A stretch of 64,000 bases of DNA from Nitrosospira sp. Nsp11. Lineage in GTDB: Bacteria; Pseudomonadota; Gammaproteobacteria; Burkholderiales; Nitrosomonadaceae. Below are positions 10,793-19,978 of the stretch, one piece after another (the first letter of the stretch is position 1; the number at the start of each line of letters is the position of its first letter). A program made the position numbers and the translations under genes. The DNA lies in NCBI RefSeq assembly GCF_900142705.1, contig NZ_FRBV01000010.1, positions 36,332 to 100,331 on the forward strand, given 5' to 3'. A model generated the notes under the pieces. That model did not search any database. It worked only from the letters and a program-made list of their open reading frames with translations, and was not told where the DNA came from.

Positions 10793-10815
10793 GCTAATAC
10801 AGAAATTGTATTAGC
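10793..10815. promoter_or_regulatory. Perfect 9-bp dyad upstream of glycine-rich protein gene
   Basis: GCTAATACA (10793-10801) and TGTATTAGC (10807-10815) form a perfect inverted repeat with a 5-base centre. It lies about 160 bp upstream of the start at 10634 and just after the end of the GGDEF/EAL gene in transcription order. It may be an operator or a transcript hairpin; there is no T-run, so it is not a classical terminator. Confidence 0.45.
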
Positions 10816-10892
10816 GAGGGATTTCACGATGGATCAGTCGCGTCCGTATTGACGATAGGGGAGGTCGAATTTTTGATGTACGGCTTTATGAT

Positions 10893-13505
10893 CTACGCCG
10901 ATAGATTTGCGTCACTGTGGGCTTCATCCATGAATTTCCCGAATCTGTCCGCCGCCAGCGGTTCGGAGAACAAATTGCCCTGACCATAATCGCACCCGGC
11001 GAAGGCCAGAAGGTAACGTTGCTCTGATGTCTCTATCCCTTCAGCGATCACTTTTATCCCCAGCTTATGTGCCATCACGATGATGGCCTCGCATAATGCG
11101 AGATCATCGGAATCCGGAGCCAGGCTTTGCACGAAGGATTGGTCTATCTTCAGGTGATCGATGTCGAATTTCTTGAGGTAGCTCAGGGAGGAATAACCGG
11201 TTCCAAAATCATCCATGGAAACCTCGATACCCGCCTCCCTGAAGCTACGCAGCTTTGAGGTAACGTCGGGGCTGACGTCCATCAGCAAACCTTCAGTAAT
11301 CTCGATGGCAATACTTTGCCCAGGCAACTCCAGTTCCTGTAAAAAATCGAGCCATGGCTTGTGGAGATCGACATTCTTGCGAAACTGTACGGGAGAAGTA
11401 TTGATGCTGATCTGAAACGAAGCAGAGTGCGATGCACGCCAAACCTTGGCTTGCTGCGCTGCCATCCGAAATACCCAATCGCCGATATCGATGATCATTC
11501 CGGTTTCTTCCGCGATGGAAATAAAATCGACGGGACTTACGAGGCCAAGCCTAGGATGGTGCCAGCGCAACAACGCTTCCGCCTTATGAACTCGCCCGGT
11601 TTCGAGTTCCACGATAGGCTGATAGTGTAGTTGAAGCTGGTTGCCAGCCAAAGCGCTACGCAAGTCTCCGGCCAGGCGCATGCGGATCTGTGCAGCTTCC
11701 TGCAGTGTATGGGTAAAGTAGCTAAAGCAGTTCCGGCCCTTATTCTTGGCGGCATACATGGCTTGGTCGGCATTCCTCACCATGGATTCGGCGTCGGCGC
11801 CGTCATGCGGGTAAAAAGTTACGCCTATACTGGCGGACACATAAGCTATCTCATCCCCTAACTTGAAGGGTTCGGACATCCTGTGCAGGATGTCCCGGAT
11901 GACGCGGTTGATACTGATGAGGCTTTTTAGCGACCCAAGGATCACGGTGAATTCGTCCCCGCCAAGTCGCGCCACCGGATCAACGCCGCGAACGCAACTG
12001 CTCAGGCGCCACGCCGCTTCTTTGAGCAAAAGATCGCCAACGTTATGTCCGTAGGCGTCATTGACTGCTTTGAAATTGTCCAGATCCAGAAGAATCAAAG
12101 CTATCGATGATCCAAAGCGATCCGCTTTCCTGATTTCCTGCTCCAGCTGGTTATGGAACATATGGCGGTTGGGCAGACTCGTCAGGGGATCGAAATTGGC
12201 TTGCTGCCAGATCAGTTCTTCCGATTTCTTCTTCGCGGTAATGTCCGAGAACAAGGTTACCCACCGATGTACGGAACCATCATCATTGTAGATGGCATTC
12301 ATCGTACGCCACTCGATGTAGACTTCCTTGTTCTTGCGCCGGCCTGCCATTTCTCCCTCCCAATGGCCGTTAGTCTCCAAGGAGGTTTTCATTGCTAAAA
12401 GAGAAGACTCTCCTTGAAGGCCGGCATTCAGAATGTCGGGATTCTGTCCCGAGATTTCATCAAACGTATAGCCCGTCACCCTGGTAAAGGCCGGGTTTAC
12501 GGCGACGACGACATTTTTGGCATCGGTCACTATCATTGCCTCGCCGCTGTTCTCAAATATCGCGATAGCCTGCCGCATGGATTCCTCGGCTTTCTCGCGC
12601 TTGCCAATGTCCTGCTCGATTGCCAAAGCCATGGAGTTGAATGCACTGCCGAGCTCGGCCAATTCATTATGCGTTTCAATATGGCAGCGGGCAGCGTAAT
12701 CGCCTTGTGCGATATTCATTACCTCGCTACGGAGCTGGGCCAATGGAAGCAGTAGGGCGCGGCGGGCGTAGAAAATCGTGGCGGCGACGGCAAGCATCGC
12801 GATAACGATGAGCGCCATTACTAACAGAATGTGGCGATGCAGGCGAGCGAGTCCATCCTTTACTTCCGCTTGCGTTCTTGTATCAAGCAAATCGGTAAAT
12901 TGCTGAATTGGCGCCATGACGGCGGCTTTTTCAGCGACGTAGCGTTCTCCGAACAAAAGGTCAATGGAAAGTTGCCGTTCAGGTAGCCGATGGTTTGTAA
13001 GTTTATTCTTGCTACCCCTCTCTTGTATCTCGTCCACCACGGCGATTGCCTGTTTCTCCAGCATGGTTAATTTATCGGAATTTATTTTGGCTTCCCAAAG
13101 CAGGGCGGTTTCCTCCTTGTCGAGACCTTCTTTACGCATCATCTCGAATAAGGAAACAGGCCTGCTCAGCTCAGCGGCAGAACTTTTTCCCGCACCTGCA
13201 AGATGCCAGTATGTGTTGGGATAATTTTGCAGGCGCGGCTTGATACCTTCCCGGATGTCGAGAATATCAAAAAAATAATGCTTATAAATCGGATTTCCTG
13301 TGGTTGCGTAGGTGCGGGCCATACGCGTGAGGTCTTCAGAGCTTTGAAAAAACTCTCCAGCAAGCAGCAGAGAGCGATAGCGGTGATCCTCGCTGGCGGC
13401 GACGTCGTCGCGGATACCCAACGCCTGGAAAACCATTATTCCAATTGCGAAAAGAAGCAGCATCAGGATGAAGGTGAACAGCTTGGTAAAAAAACCAATT
13501 CTCAT
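10893..13505 (-). CDS. Membrane GGDEF/EAL protein with HAMP and PAS domains (c-di-GMP turnover)
   Basis: Predicted dual diguanylate cyclase and phosphodiesterase. Order seen: transmembrane segment at about residues 5-27, a large periplasmic sensor region, a second transmembrane segment at about 220-245, HAMP, PAS (about 310-420), GGDEF, EAL. The cyclase has an intact GGDEF motif with an inhibitory RxxD site five residues upstream (RGVD). The phosphodiesterase has EALLRW, DDFGTGYSSL and EGIET, so both active sites look usable. The start at 13505 (MRIGFF) is preferred to GTG 13520, because the purine-rich GAGGTGGGGGA stretch then serves as ribosome-binding site. Probably links an extracytoplasmic signal to biofilm or polysaccharide output. 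Confidence 0.92.
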   Translation of the reverse strand: MRIGFFTKLFTFILMLLLFAIGIMVFQALGIRDDVAASEDHRYRSLLLAGEFFQSSEDLTRMARTYATTGNPIYKHYFFDILDIREGIKPRLQNYPNTYWHLAGAGKSSAAELSRPVSLFEMMRKEGLDKEETALLWEAKINSDKLTMLEKQAIAVVDEIQERGSKNKLTNHRLPERQLSIDLLFGERYVAEKAAVMAPIQQFTDLLDTRTQAEVKDGLARLHRHILLVMALIVIAMLAVAATIFYARRALLLPLAQLRSEVMNIAQGDYAARCHIETHNELAELGSAFNSMALAIEQDIGKREKAEESMRQAIAIFENSGEAMIVTDAKNVVVAVNPAFTRVTGYTFDEISGQNPDILNAGLQGESSLLAMKTSLETNGHWEGEMAGRRKNKEVYIEWRTMNAIYNDDGSVHRWVTLFSDITAKKKSEELIWQQANFDPLTSLPNRHMFHNQLEQEIRKADRFGSSIALILLDLDNFKAVNDAYGHNVGDLLLKEAAWRLSSCVRGVDPVARLGGDEFTVILGSLKSLISINRVIRDILHRMSEPFKLGDEIAYVSASIGVTFYPHDGADAESMVRNADQAMYAAKNKGRNCFSYFTHTLQEAAQIRMRLAGDLRSALAGNQLQLHYQPIVELETGRVHKAEALLRWHHPRLGLVSPVDFISIAEETGMIIDIGDWVFRMAAQQAKVWRASHSASFQISINTSPVQFRKNVDLHKPWLDFLQELELPGQSIAIEITEGLLMDVSPDVTSKLRSFREAGIEVSMDDFGTGYSSLSYLKKFDIDHLKIDQSFVQSLAPDSDDLALCEAIIVMAHKLGIKVIAEGIETSEQRYLLAFAGCDYGQGNLFSEPLAADRFGKFMDEAHSDANLSA

Positions 13506-14029
13506 GAAATCGTCCCCCACCTCGTCAAATTAGGCTTTCGCAATTCTTGTCATCTTTTTCTTGCATCGCAGATGTTGTACGGATTGAAACATGAGCATGC
13601 CCCGCTACTCATATTTTGAGCTGCATTGCCAATAACGGCTGCAATACAGGGCCGCTAAAGCCGATGGTAAATTTACCTCGAAGCCGAGAGGAATGACCTG
13701 CTGTAAAATGCTGCGCCTGAGTCTTTATCTCCATCTTCAGGTAGTGACTCTTGCGCCCGATCGCCACACCTATCCAAATGGAGGTTTGCGCCTTAATAGC
13801 CCAGGTCCAGCCATACCGACCTGTACCGCACCTGCACAAGGAGAAGCAATGGCAAGCGCGAACTCCTGCGCTAGTCGGTATTTCTTACAGTATATGAAGT
13901 CAGTGCGAATTTATTTGCTTGCCTATTGATCCAACAAGGTTTTTTTTCTGGAATGATTTTTGCTTAACAAAAAAGGGCCCATCATCTCGACATTTCATTC
14001 AATTACCTACTTAGGCAGATCTATCGCAA
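13506..14029. other. Divergent intergenic region between GGDEF/EAL gene and epsA
   Basis: About 520 bp separating a minus-strand and a plus-strand gene, so it should hold both promoters. Short ORFs here have no recognisable homology. AT-rich sequence occurs from about 13930 to 14010 ahead of epsA, but no promoter could be assigned with confidence. Confidence 0.45.
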
Positions 14030-14887
14030 ATGGTTATTCCTTCCTCGTTCTCTTTTCCGTCCTCGCTCTCCGACGAACATCTTGAACGGTACTTCCGAGT
14101 TATCCGCGAAGGAATAGCTGTGCAGAGCCATTCCGACCTTTTGAAGTGGCTGCAGGGAGAGGTACAGCATTATCTTCCCCACGAAATCATGCTCGCGGTC
14201 TGGAATGATGCTGGCGCGAACCACCTCCGACACGATCTTGTTTCTGTATTGCCCGGAGTCAGAACCGAGCATTTACATTCGGAAAATCTTCGGGCCTTGC
14301 AACGAGGGCTGTATAGCTGCTGGGTCGAATTGGGCAAGGCGCCCTATAGATTAAGCCTTGGTGCATGCGGCTTTCAATTTGGCGACCGGGGGCCGCTATG
14401 CGCTTTTCGCGAAGCATTGCACGACATGCGGTCTCTGCTCGTGCACGGTATCAGCGACGAACGCGGAGGCCAGGATTGCCTCTATGTAATATTCAGTTCA
14501 GCCGGCAACCTCAATGATTCCCCGCTGAGCGCAATGGAGAACCTGCTGCCTTATCTTGACACTGCATTGCGCCGGGTCCGACCCCTGGTTCGTCAGAATA
14601 GCGCTGCACCATCCTCGGCAGATGCGTCCCAAAACAGCGAAAATTACGGATTGAGCACGCGTGAAGTCGAAATACTCGATTGGGTAAGGACGGGTAAAAC
14701 GAACGCCGAGATCGCATCCATTCTGGCCATCAGCATTTATACGGTTAAAAATCATTTGCGGCACATCTTCAAAAAGCTGGATGTTTACAATCGGGTGCAG
14801 GCCATTTCCAAGACTGGCCCGGTCCCACATATGCCTGAAGCTAATTCGGCGCTTCCCCTTCAGTCTGTTTTCACCTTAAACCGCTAA
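14030..14887 (+). CDS. epsA: EpsA-type LuxR-family transcriptional regulator
   Basis: Regulator of the family associated with exopolysaccharide and PEP-CTERM/exosortase loci in betaproteobacteria. Seen: 285 residues; an N-terminal domain of about 190 residues matching EpsA-like proteins (DEHLERYFRVIREGIAV) with no AHL-binding signature; and a C-terminal LuxR-type helix-turn-helix at about 205-262 (LSTREVEILDWVRTGKTN, TVKNHLRHIFKKLDV). A PEP-CTERM protein gene lies downstream, but no exosortase or exopolysaccharide operon adjoins it; the polysaccharide island begins 23 kb away. Whether it regulates that island is inference. Confidence 0.8.
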   Translation: MVIPSSFSFPSSLSDEHLERYFRVIREGIAVQSHSDLLKWLQGEVQHYLPHEIMLAVWNDAGANHLRHDLVSVLPGVRTEHLHSENLRALQRGLYSCWVELGKAPYRLSLGACGFQFGDRGPLCAFREALHDMRSLLVHGISDERGGQDCLYVIFSSAGNLNDSPLSAMENLLPYLDTALRRVRPLVRQNSAAPSSADASQNSENYGLSTREVEILDWVRTGKTNAEIASILAISIYTVKNHLRHIFKKLDVYNRVQAISKTGPVPHMPEANSALPLQSVFTLNR

Positions 14888-15389
14888 AGCTCATTCGACA
14901 TTAAGTATTGAGCCTCCACCACGCAGTTCCGCTTACAGGTTTAGGGCGGAGGGACCATTCACCATCCCAGACTGGCAACCGTTTATCTGGCTGCCGGCCT
15001 CGCTTGGGCCATCGGTTTACACCAAACCTTTCTCAAACTCCTATCTGTTCTTGTTTTATAGCTCCCAAGCATAGTTCTCATATCACTGACGAGCTATTAC
15101 TCCCGACTAGTCGTGCTATTTCATCTTCCTGTTTTTACGCGAATAATAGCCACCGAATTAATGGGGCCAAGCTCGGAAAGTCCGTCAAGCAAACTGTGAT
15201 GGCTTCCGCGTGAGGCCAACCTACTCCGCACGGTGCCTTTACCGGCCATGGGGGTGTATTCGCTGACAGCGTTTGATGGGAGAGTTTTACGGCAAAACTA
15301 AAAATGGCTACGACGTCTCATCGGAAACATTTCCGCGGATGTTTCGAGGCATTAGTCAAACACCACAATTGAAAAATAAGGAAGATAAA
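14888..15389. other. Intergenic leader between epsA and PEP-CTERM gene
   Basis: About 500 bp without a supported gene. It contains an inverted repeat GAAACAT (15324-15330) / ATGTTTC (15339-15345) about 45 bp before the PEP-CTERM start. ORFs here are short and lack family resemblance. Confidence 0.5.
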
Positions 15390-15962
15390 ATGAACAAAAA
15401 AAATAAATTCTTTTCCACGATACTCGCCACACTGGTTGGCACAGCCATCTGGATACCGTCTGCACAAGCGGCTTTCATACCTTACATACTTGACATCAAA
15501 ATAGGAGAGGCTCGTCTTAAAGACTCCGGAGATGCGACTGAGCACGCCAAAATGGAATTTTTTGCCGGTAATACCAATCTGGTACAAGACCTCAAGGACA
15601 AGTCGTTCACCGCTGTTGAGAACGGTACAGATTCAGGTCAATGGTACCTGGATGTCGGCCCGACTGGGCCAGGTTATTTTCTTTTGAAATTTGGCACCGG
15701 TAACGACAAAGATATCGCGAATACTTATTTCTTTCAAAACACCGGGGAGATGACAAAACTGGTATGGTCCAACGAGCAGGTGAATTTCCTTTCCGGAGGG
15801 GGTAGCATCAAAGGCAATATTGGTAAGCTAAGCCATTACACAACGTATGACGCTGCATTTGGCCAAACTGGCGAGATCCCGGAACCAGCGACTCTTGCCC
15901 TGGTTGGGCTCGGCCTTTTTGCTATCGGGGCCGTACGCAGGCGTAGATCATCACATTCCTGA
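15390..15962 (+). CDS. PEP-CTERM sorting-domain protein
   Basis: Exported protein expected to be processed by an exosortase. Seen: 190 residues, a signal peptide ending at AQAA (about residue 24), a globular region with no known domain, and a complete C-terminal tripartite signal: IPEPATLALVGLGLFAIGAV followed by RRRR. The start at 15390 (MNKKNK) is chosen over an upstream in-frame ATG because AAGGAAG lies just before it and the signal peptide begins there. A strong terminator follows. No exosortase gene is in the window, so sorting would depend on one elsewhere. Confidence 0.88.
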   Translation: MNKKNKFFSTILATLVGTAIWIPSAQAAFIPYILDIKIGEARLKDSGDATEHAKMEFFAGNTNLVQDLKDKSFTAVENGTDSGQWYLDVGPTGPGYFLLKFGTGNDKDIANTYFFQNTGEMTKLVWSNEQVNFLSGGGSIKGNIGKLSHYTTYDAAFGQTGEIPEPATLALVGLGLFAIGAVRRRRSSHS

Positions 15963-15976
15963 ATCGACGAGCGAAC

Positions 15977-16001
15977 AAACCCGCTTCGGCGGGTTTTTTT
16001 G
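15977..16001 (+). terminator. Rho-independent terminator of the PEP-CTERM gene
   Basis: ACCCGC, a TTCG tetraloop and GCGGGT, followed directly by seven T residues, 15 bp after the PEP-CTERM stop codon. A canonical intrinsic terminator on the plus strand. Confidence 0.92.
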
Positions 16002-16065
16002 TTATCGCAGATAACACCGCATCTTGTAGAACTTGTCAGAGCGCGAACAATTCGGGCCGCTTTAG

Positions 16066-16266
16066 CTATTGCCTATCGATCCATTCGCGGGCTGCTACGT
16101 TAGCAGCTTCACCCGCCTGATCCTGATCGGGCAACGGCTCGACAAAGCTTTCATAAACAACGATTCCTTTGTCATCGAGAATCCTGTAACGGCCGTTCCA
16201 GAGACCCGTGGTATCGTCGTGATCCGCCCCGACAACAATACTGTATCCTTTATAATCAGCGTTCAT
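16066..16266 (-). CDS. Small conserved-looking hypothetical protein
   Basis: 66 residues, acidic, no signal peptide or membrane segment. The pattern of short strands followed by a C-terminal helix (GEAANVAAREWIDRQ) looks like a folded small protein, not chance. ATG 16266 is preceded by GGAGAGG at good spacing, which is the main support for it being real. No function recognised. It reads convergently toward the PEP-CTERM gene. Confidence 0.6.
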   Translation of the reverse strand: MNADYKGYSIVVGADHDDTTGLWNGRYRILDDKGIVVYESFVEPLPDQDQAGEAANVAAREWIDRQ

Positions 16267-16553
16267 ATCCTCTCCATAAAGAGTAAGTGTATGAAGAAAT
16301 AATAGTCAAGTTTCACTGAAACATCCATGTTCACAGATAAATCCTTGCCTCTATGGCCAGTCGCATCCTCGCGATGGCCGTTTTCTTTCTCAGCTCTATT
16401 ACAGTTTCAATTGACTTCGCATTAGAAAGGAGCGGGAGCGAAGGCGGGAAAATGATGCGAATCGCTAAATTCACAATTGCGGCGCAGGTTTCCCGGTCGC
16501 TGCGCAGCAGACAGCACAGCCGGAAACAACGTATAGCGTGCCGCTAGTGGCTA

Positions 16554-18644
16554 TTAGTCGAGCTTTACCATCGGCGCACGTGTTGGCCATGCGCCGCGTC
16601 CGATCACCTTCGAACCATTGAATATTACATAGCTCTGGCGGCCATAGTGCGGTAGCGGCCGCGTTAGCGCAGCGAGAGATTCGGTATCCCGCGCCGATAT
16701 TACTGCGAGTGTCACGCCATCGGGACGGCTCACCGTCCAGGCTTGCGCCGAACCTTTGCCGCGCACGATGTCAGGCCGTGCAGGCAATCGATGTCTTGCG
16801 AGCCAGGTATCCACTTGCTCTTCGAGACCGATTACCAGCACCGGCACAGCCGGTGGCGCCTCCTTTCCCGGAACCAGGTTTGGGGTGCGCTGTTGAAGTT
16901 TTTCCGCCAGCGTTCCGGCGGTACTTTGCGCATCCCCGCTTTCGGGAAGCAGAACGGTAGCGGCTGTCCGGTCCACCATCACCTGCCGCAGGATCGGGGG
17001 CGCCTCATCGGGCATCAAGCGCCGGAACAACCGTAAATCCGGATCGAGCGTTACCTGCAGCGGTCGGGCCCCAACGTCAAGCGTGAATACCTGGCGCGCT
17101 TTCTCAAGGTCAAGCGTGTGAAATTCTTCGCCTTCGGCGGTACGCACCGCGACAGGTACGCGTAATCGGTATGCAGGCTCCGCTTGCTCAAGCGTCACCG
17201 TAACACGATGATTTGCGGAAGCGACCGGGTCTGGCTTTGCGCGTTTCGCCTCTGCAATGCGTATGACCGGCGCACCTCCACGAGTGAGCCACTGGTCGAA
17301 GAAACCACCCAGGTCCTTCCCTGAAGATGCCTCGAATGCGCGCTGCAAATCCATCCATGATGCAATGCGGAAGCGTTGCTCCTGCCAGAATGCCTGAAGA
17401 GCACGATCGAAAGTTTCGCGCCCCAGCATATCGCGCAGCATGAGGAAGACCATTGCCGATTTGTTGTAGCCAACTATCTGGGTCGCCCCATGCGTACGCG
17501 AGGTGAATGTGCTGAGCGGTGCATCTTGCCCGGACGATAGCGCGGCGAAGTCCCGCAGCCACCCGCGTCGCATGTCCAGCGCAGCTTCGGGATTTTCACG
17601 CTCCTTATATGCATAATCCGCCATAAAGGTGGTCAATCCTTCTGACCAGTTGCCGTGTGCGTAATCGGTGTATACCCCGTTTCCCCACCAGTTATGCAGT
17701 ACCTCGTGGCCCAGCGACGTGTAACGAATGAATGGAAGCCGAAGCACCTCCGTTCCCAGATAGGTGAGCGTCGGCATGCCGAAGCCTGTCGGCGTAGGGC
17801 TGGAAACGACACTGAATTCGGTAAATGGATACTCGCCGATCCAGGATTCGTAGAGATCGATATAGCCCTTCACCGAATCGAGATAGCCGCTTGCGAGATC
17901 CGCGATCTGCGGGTGGAAGTAGGTTCGCAACTGGATTGGCTTGCCGCCGGCGCCGCGCATCGTATGCGTTTCGATGCTATAGGGGCCGGCCATGAGGTCG
18001 ATACCGCCCGTCGGTGCCAGGAATTCAAAACGTGCCCGATATCCGTCAGTCGATTCGGATTCTTCCACCAGACGGCCTGGAACAATCGCCCGTTGCCCCG
18101 CCGGAAGTTTGATGCTCACGCGATAACTGGCGAGCTTTCCCGCAATGTACGGATACCAGCCGCTTGAATCAGGCAGGAAGGTTCCGGCCTCGCCACTTGT
18201 CGGCTCGTCCCGTCCCAGCGTTTGCGCATGATCGAGCGAAGTATCGAGCGGCGTTAATTGGCCGCGCCAGTAGACTTCGATACGGCGCGGCAGACCCTTG
18301 TCGTTGAAAACCCGCCAGGCCCGGACTTTCCCCATGCTTGCAGCCGGCCCCAGCGATGTGCCATTGACCTGCGCACTCAACACGCCAAAACGACGGCCCA
18401 GCACGAGAGTCAGTTCTTCCGACGAGTTCGCCACGATGACGCTGCGGCCCTCGATACTGTGTGCCACCGGATCTATTTGAACCTCAATTTCATAGGTGAC
18501 CTCAACGGCGTCGGCCGCCTCGGGGGATGTGGCGGATGCGCTGTTTGAAACAAGTGCCGACAAAATCAAAAACAGAAAAGAGACGATCGAGACGTTGCTT
18601 CCATGGATATTGAAAATATGCCGCCCTGTCATCAGCCTTGTCAT
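16554..18644 (-). CDS. M1-family zinc metallopeptidase (aminopeptidase N-like), exported
   Basis: Gluzincin-type peptidase. Seen: 696 residues; an N-terminal hydrophobic segment (about 15-38) for export; zinc motif HEVLHNWWGN with the third ligand in the downstream WSEGLTTF; and a beta-rich N-terminal domain. The exopeptidase GAMEN motif is not obvious (GFGMPTLTY in its place), so true aminopeptidase activity is uncertain. The C-terminal half holds an additional domain. The start overlaps the stop of the ChaN/PDZ gene by 4 bp (ATGA), indicating translational coupling. Confidence 0.88.
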   Translation of the reverse strand: MTRLMTGRHIFNIHGSNVSIVSFLFLILSALVSNSASATSPEAADAVEVTYEIEVQIDPVAHSIEGRSVIVANSSEELTLVLGRRFGVLSAQVNGTSLGPAASMGKVRAWRVFNDKGLPRRIEVYWRGQLTPLDTSLDHAQTLGRDEPTSGEAGTFLPDSSGWYPYIAGKLASYRVSIKLPAGQRAIVPGRLVEESESTDGYRARFEFLAPTGGIDLMAGPYSIETHTMRGAGGKPIQLRTYFHPQIADLASGYLDSVKGYIDLYESWIGEYPFTEFSVVSSPTPTGFGMPTLTYLGTEVLRLPFIRYTSLGHEVLHNWWGNGVYTDYAHGNWSEGLTTFMADYAYKERENPEAALDMRRGWLRDFAALSSGQDAPLSTFTSRTHGATQIVGYNKSAMVFLMLRDMLGRETFDRALQAFWQEQRFRIASWMDLQRAFEASSGKDLGGFFDQWLTRGGAPVIRIAEAKRAKPDPVASANHRVTVTLEQAEPAYRLRVPVAVRTAEGEEFHTLDLEKARQVFTLDVGARPLQVTLDPDLRLFRRLMPDEAPPILRQVMVDRTAATVLLPESGDAQSTAGTLAEKLQQRTPNLVPGKEAPPAVPVLVIGLEEQVDTWLARHRLPARPDIVRGKGSAQAWTVSRPDGVTLAVISARDTESLAALTRPLPHYGRQSYVIFNGSKVIGRGAWPTRAPMVKLD

Positions 18645-19879
18645 TCGCCTCCCTTCAGCATCGCCGGAAACTTGGCAATAATCTCGATTGTATCCCCGCC
18701 GCGCTTCAATTTAAGCGGCAGCCACGTTCCCGGGGCCTGTCGTTTGACTATTTCGACGATATCATCCATTTGCGTGACCGGCACCCCGGCGGCTTCCCTG
18801 ATCACGTCACTGTCACGTATACCCGCCGCCTCGGCAATGCTTCCCTTCTCTACCTGCAGTACTCGCGCGCCGCCATCCTGTGCCATTTCAAAACGGATGC
18901 CAAGGCGCTGCCGTGGACGTTCATGCGATGCCACCGATGGCAAGGCAACACCAAATACTGCATCGGCCAGCCCCGCGGTAATTTGTCCGCACGCGATACC
19001 GCTATTCCAGGGGAGTAGCGCGCCAACGTCGGTCACCCCCAGGTCTTTCAGCTGGTGGGGAACGCCATAACCGTATTTGATATGCCCCGAACCCATGATT
19101 CCAATGACAAGAGGACGCTCTGCGCGGCCCACCGCTGAATTTAACGCTTGAGCCATGGCCCGGTCCCAGAGCTGCTGGCTCTCGACAAAACGCCGGAAAT
19201 TCGGATTATCACGGCTGGCCTCGCCGTTCTTCTTACCGCCGCGCTCGTGCTCACCGTAAATCGGCAACAGATAGTCAAGATAAGCCGTGCTCGCAGCAGC
19301 GGGGGCCATTACGCCTTCGCGTTCATTCTCCGGCACGCCAGCCAAACCTTGTGCCGCAACCGATTTTCTCAAACGCGTATCGATATTGAGAGCCAGCATC
19401 GGTATCCGATTCATGCGCGCAAAACGGAACAACGGCAGGTAGAGATTCGCATCCGTGCTCCAGACGGCATTCCAGTCGGAGGCAGCAAGAAACTGCGATT
19501 CGGTAAGCTCGCCGGCTACCCATTGGTCCAGGGCCTTCTGTACGCGTCTCGGAAACATTTCAAAACCGATAACCATGTCCGGCCGCAACGCGTGCAGCGC
19601 GGCCAGCGTCTGCAATTGCCAGCGGTGGTGCTCGGGGTTGTCGTGCATCTCACCCAGCAGCACTACCGAACGCTTGGCAGCGCGATTGATGACTTCAGTG
19701 CCGGATATTTTCCCATTGCCAGGCACGACCCAGTTCCCGGCCGGCACGCAGTCCGGGTTGTCCTTCGCAGGGGCTTTCGTCTGCGCGGACGCGATATTGA
19801 CGGAGAGGCCGGAGGCAACCAATGCAAGACTGACATAGGCAAAAAAGGGAGCAAGGAACGCGCTCCGAAAGATTTTCAA
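18641..19879 (-). CDS. ChaN-like haem-binding protein with C-terminal PDZ domain
   Basis: Seen: signal peptide (about 1-32, ending IASAQT), then a ChaN/DUF399-type domain (VVLLGEMHDNPEHHRWQL, VIGFEMFPRRVQ, GIMGSGHIKYGYGVP), then a PDZ domain at about 320-405 (GSIAEAAGIRDSDVI). ChaN proteins are iron-regulated haem-binding lipoproteins in some bacteria; here no lipobox is obvious. Fusion to PDZ and coupling with the M1 peptidase suggest an envelope proteolysis or quality-control role, which is inference. Confidence 0.82.
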   Translation of the reverse strand: MKIFRSAFLAPFFAYVSLALVASGLSVNIASAQTKAPAKDNPDCVPAGNWVVPGNGKISGTEVINRAAKRSVVLLGEMHDNPEHHRWQLQTLAALHALRPDMVIGFEMFPRRVQKALDQWVAGELTESQFLAASDWNAVWSTDANLYLPLFRFARMNRIPMLALNIDTRLRKSVAAQGLAGVPENEREGVMAPAAASTAYLDYLLPIYGEHERGGKKNGEASRDNPNFRRFVESQQLWDRAMAQALNSAVGRAERPLVIGIMGSGHIKYGYGVPHQLKDLGVTDVGALLPWNSGIACGQITAGLADAVFGVALPSVASHERPRQRLGIRFEMAQDGGARVLQVEKGSIAEAAGIRDSDVIREAAGVPVTQMDDIVEIVKRQAPGTWLPLKLKRGGDTIEIIAKFPAMLKGGE

Positions 19880-19978
19880 ACCGGATACTCCTTCATCGAA
19901 CTCTCCTTTTCATATCCAGATTATATGATCCGGCAAACACCGGTGGCCAGCCTTAACAAGCACCGGGATGCAGATGCC

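Noticed and set aside
16353..16547. 64-codon plus-strand ORF
   Set aside because: No ribosome-binding site, no homology, basic shuffled C-terminus; treated as non-coding spacer.
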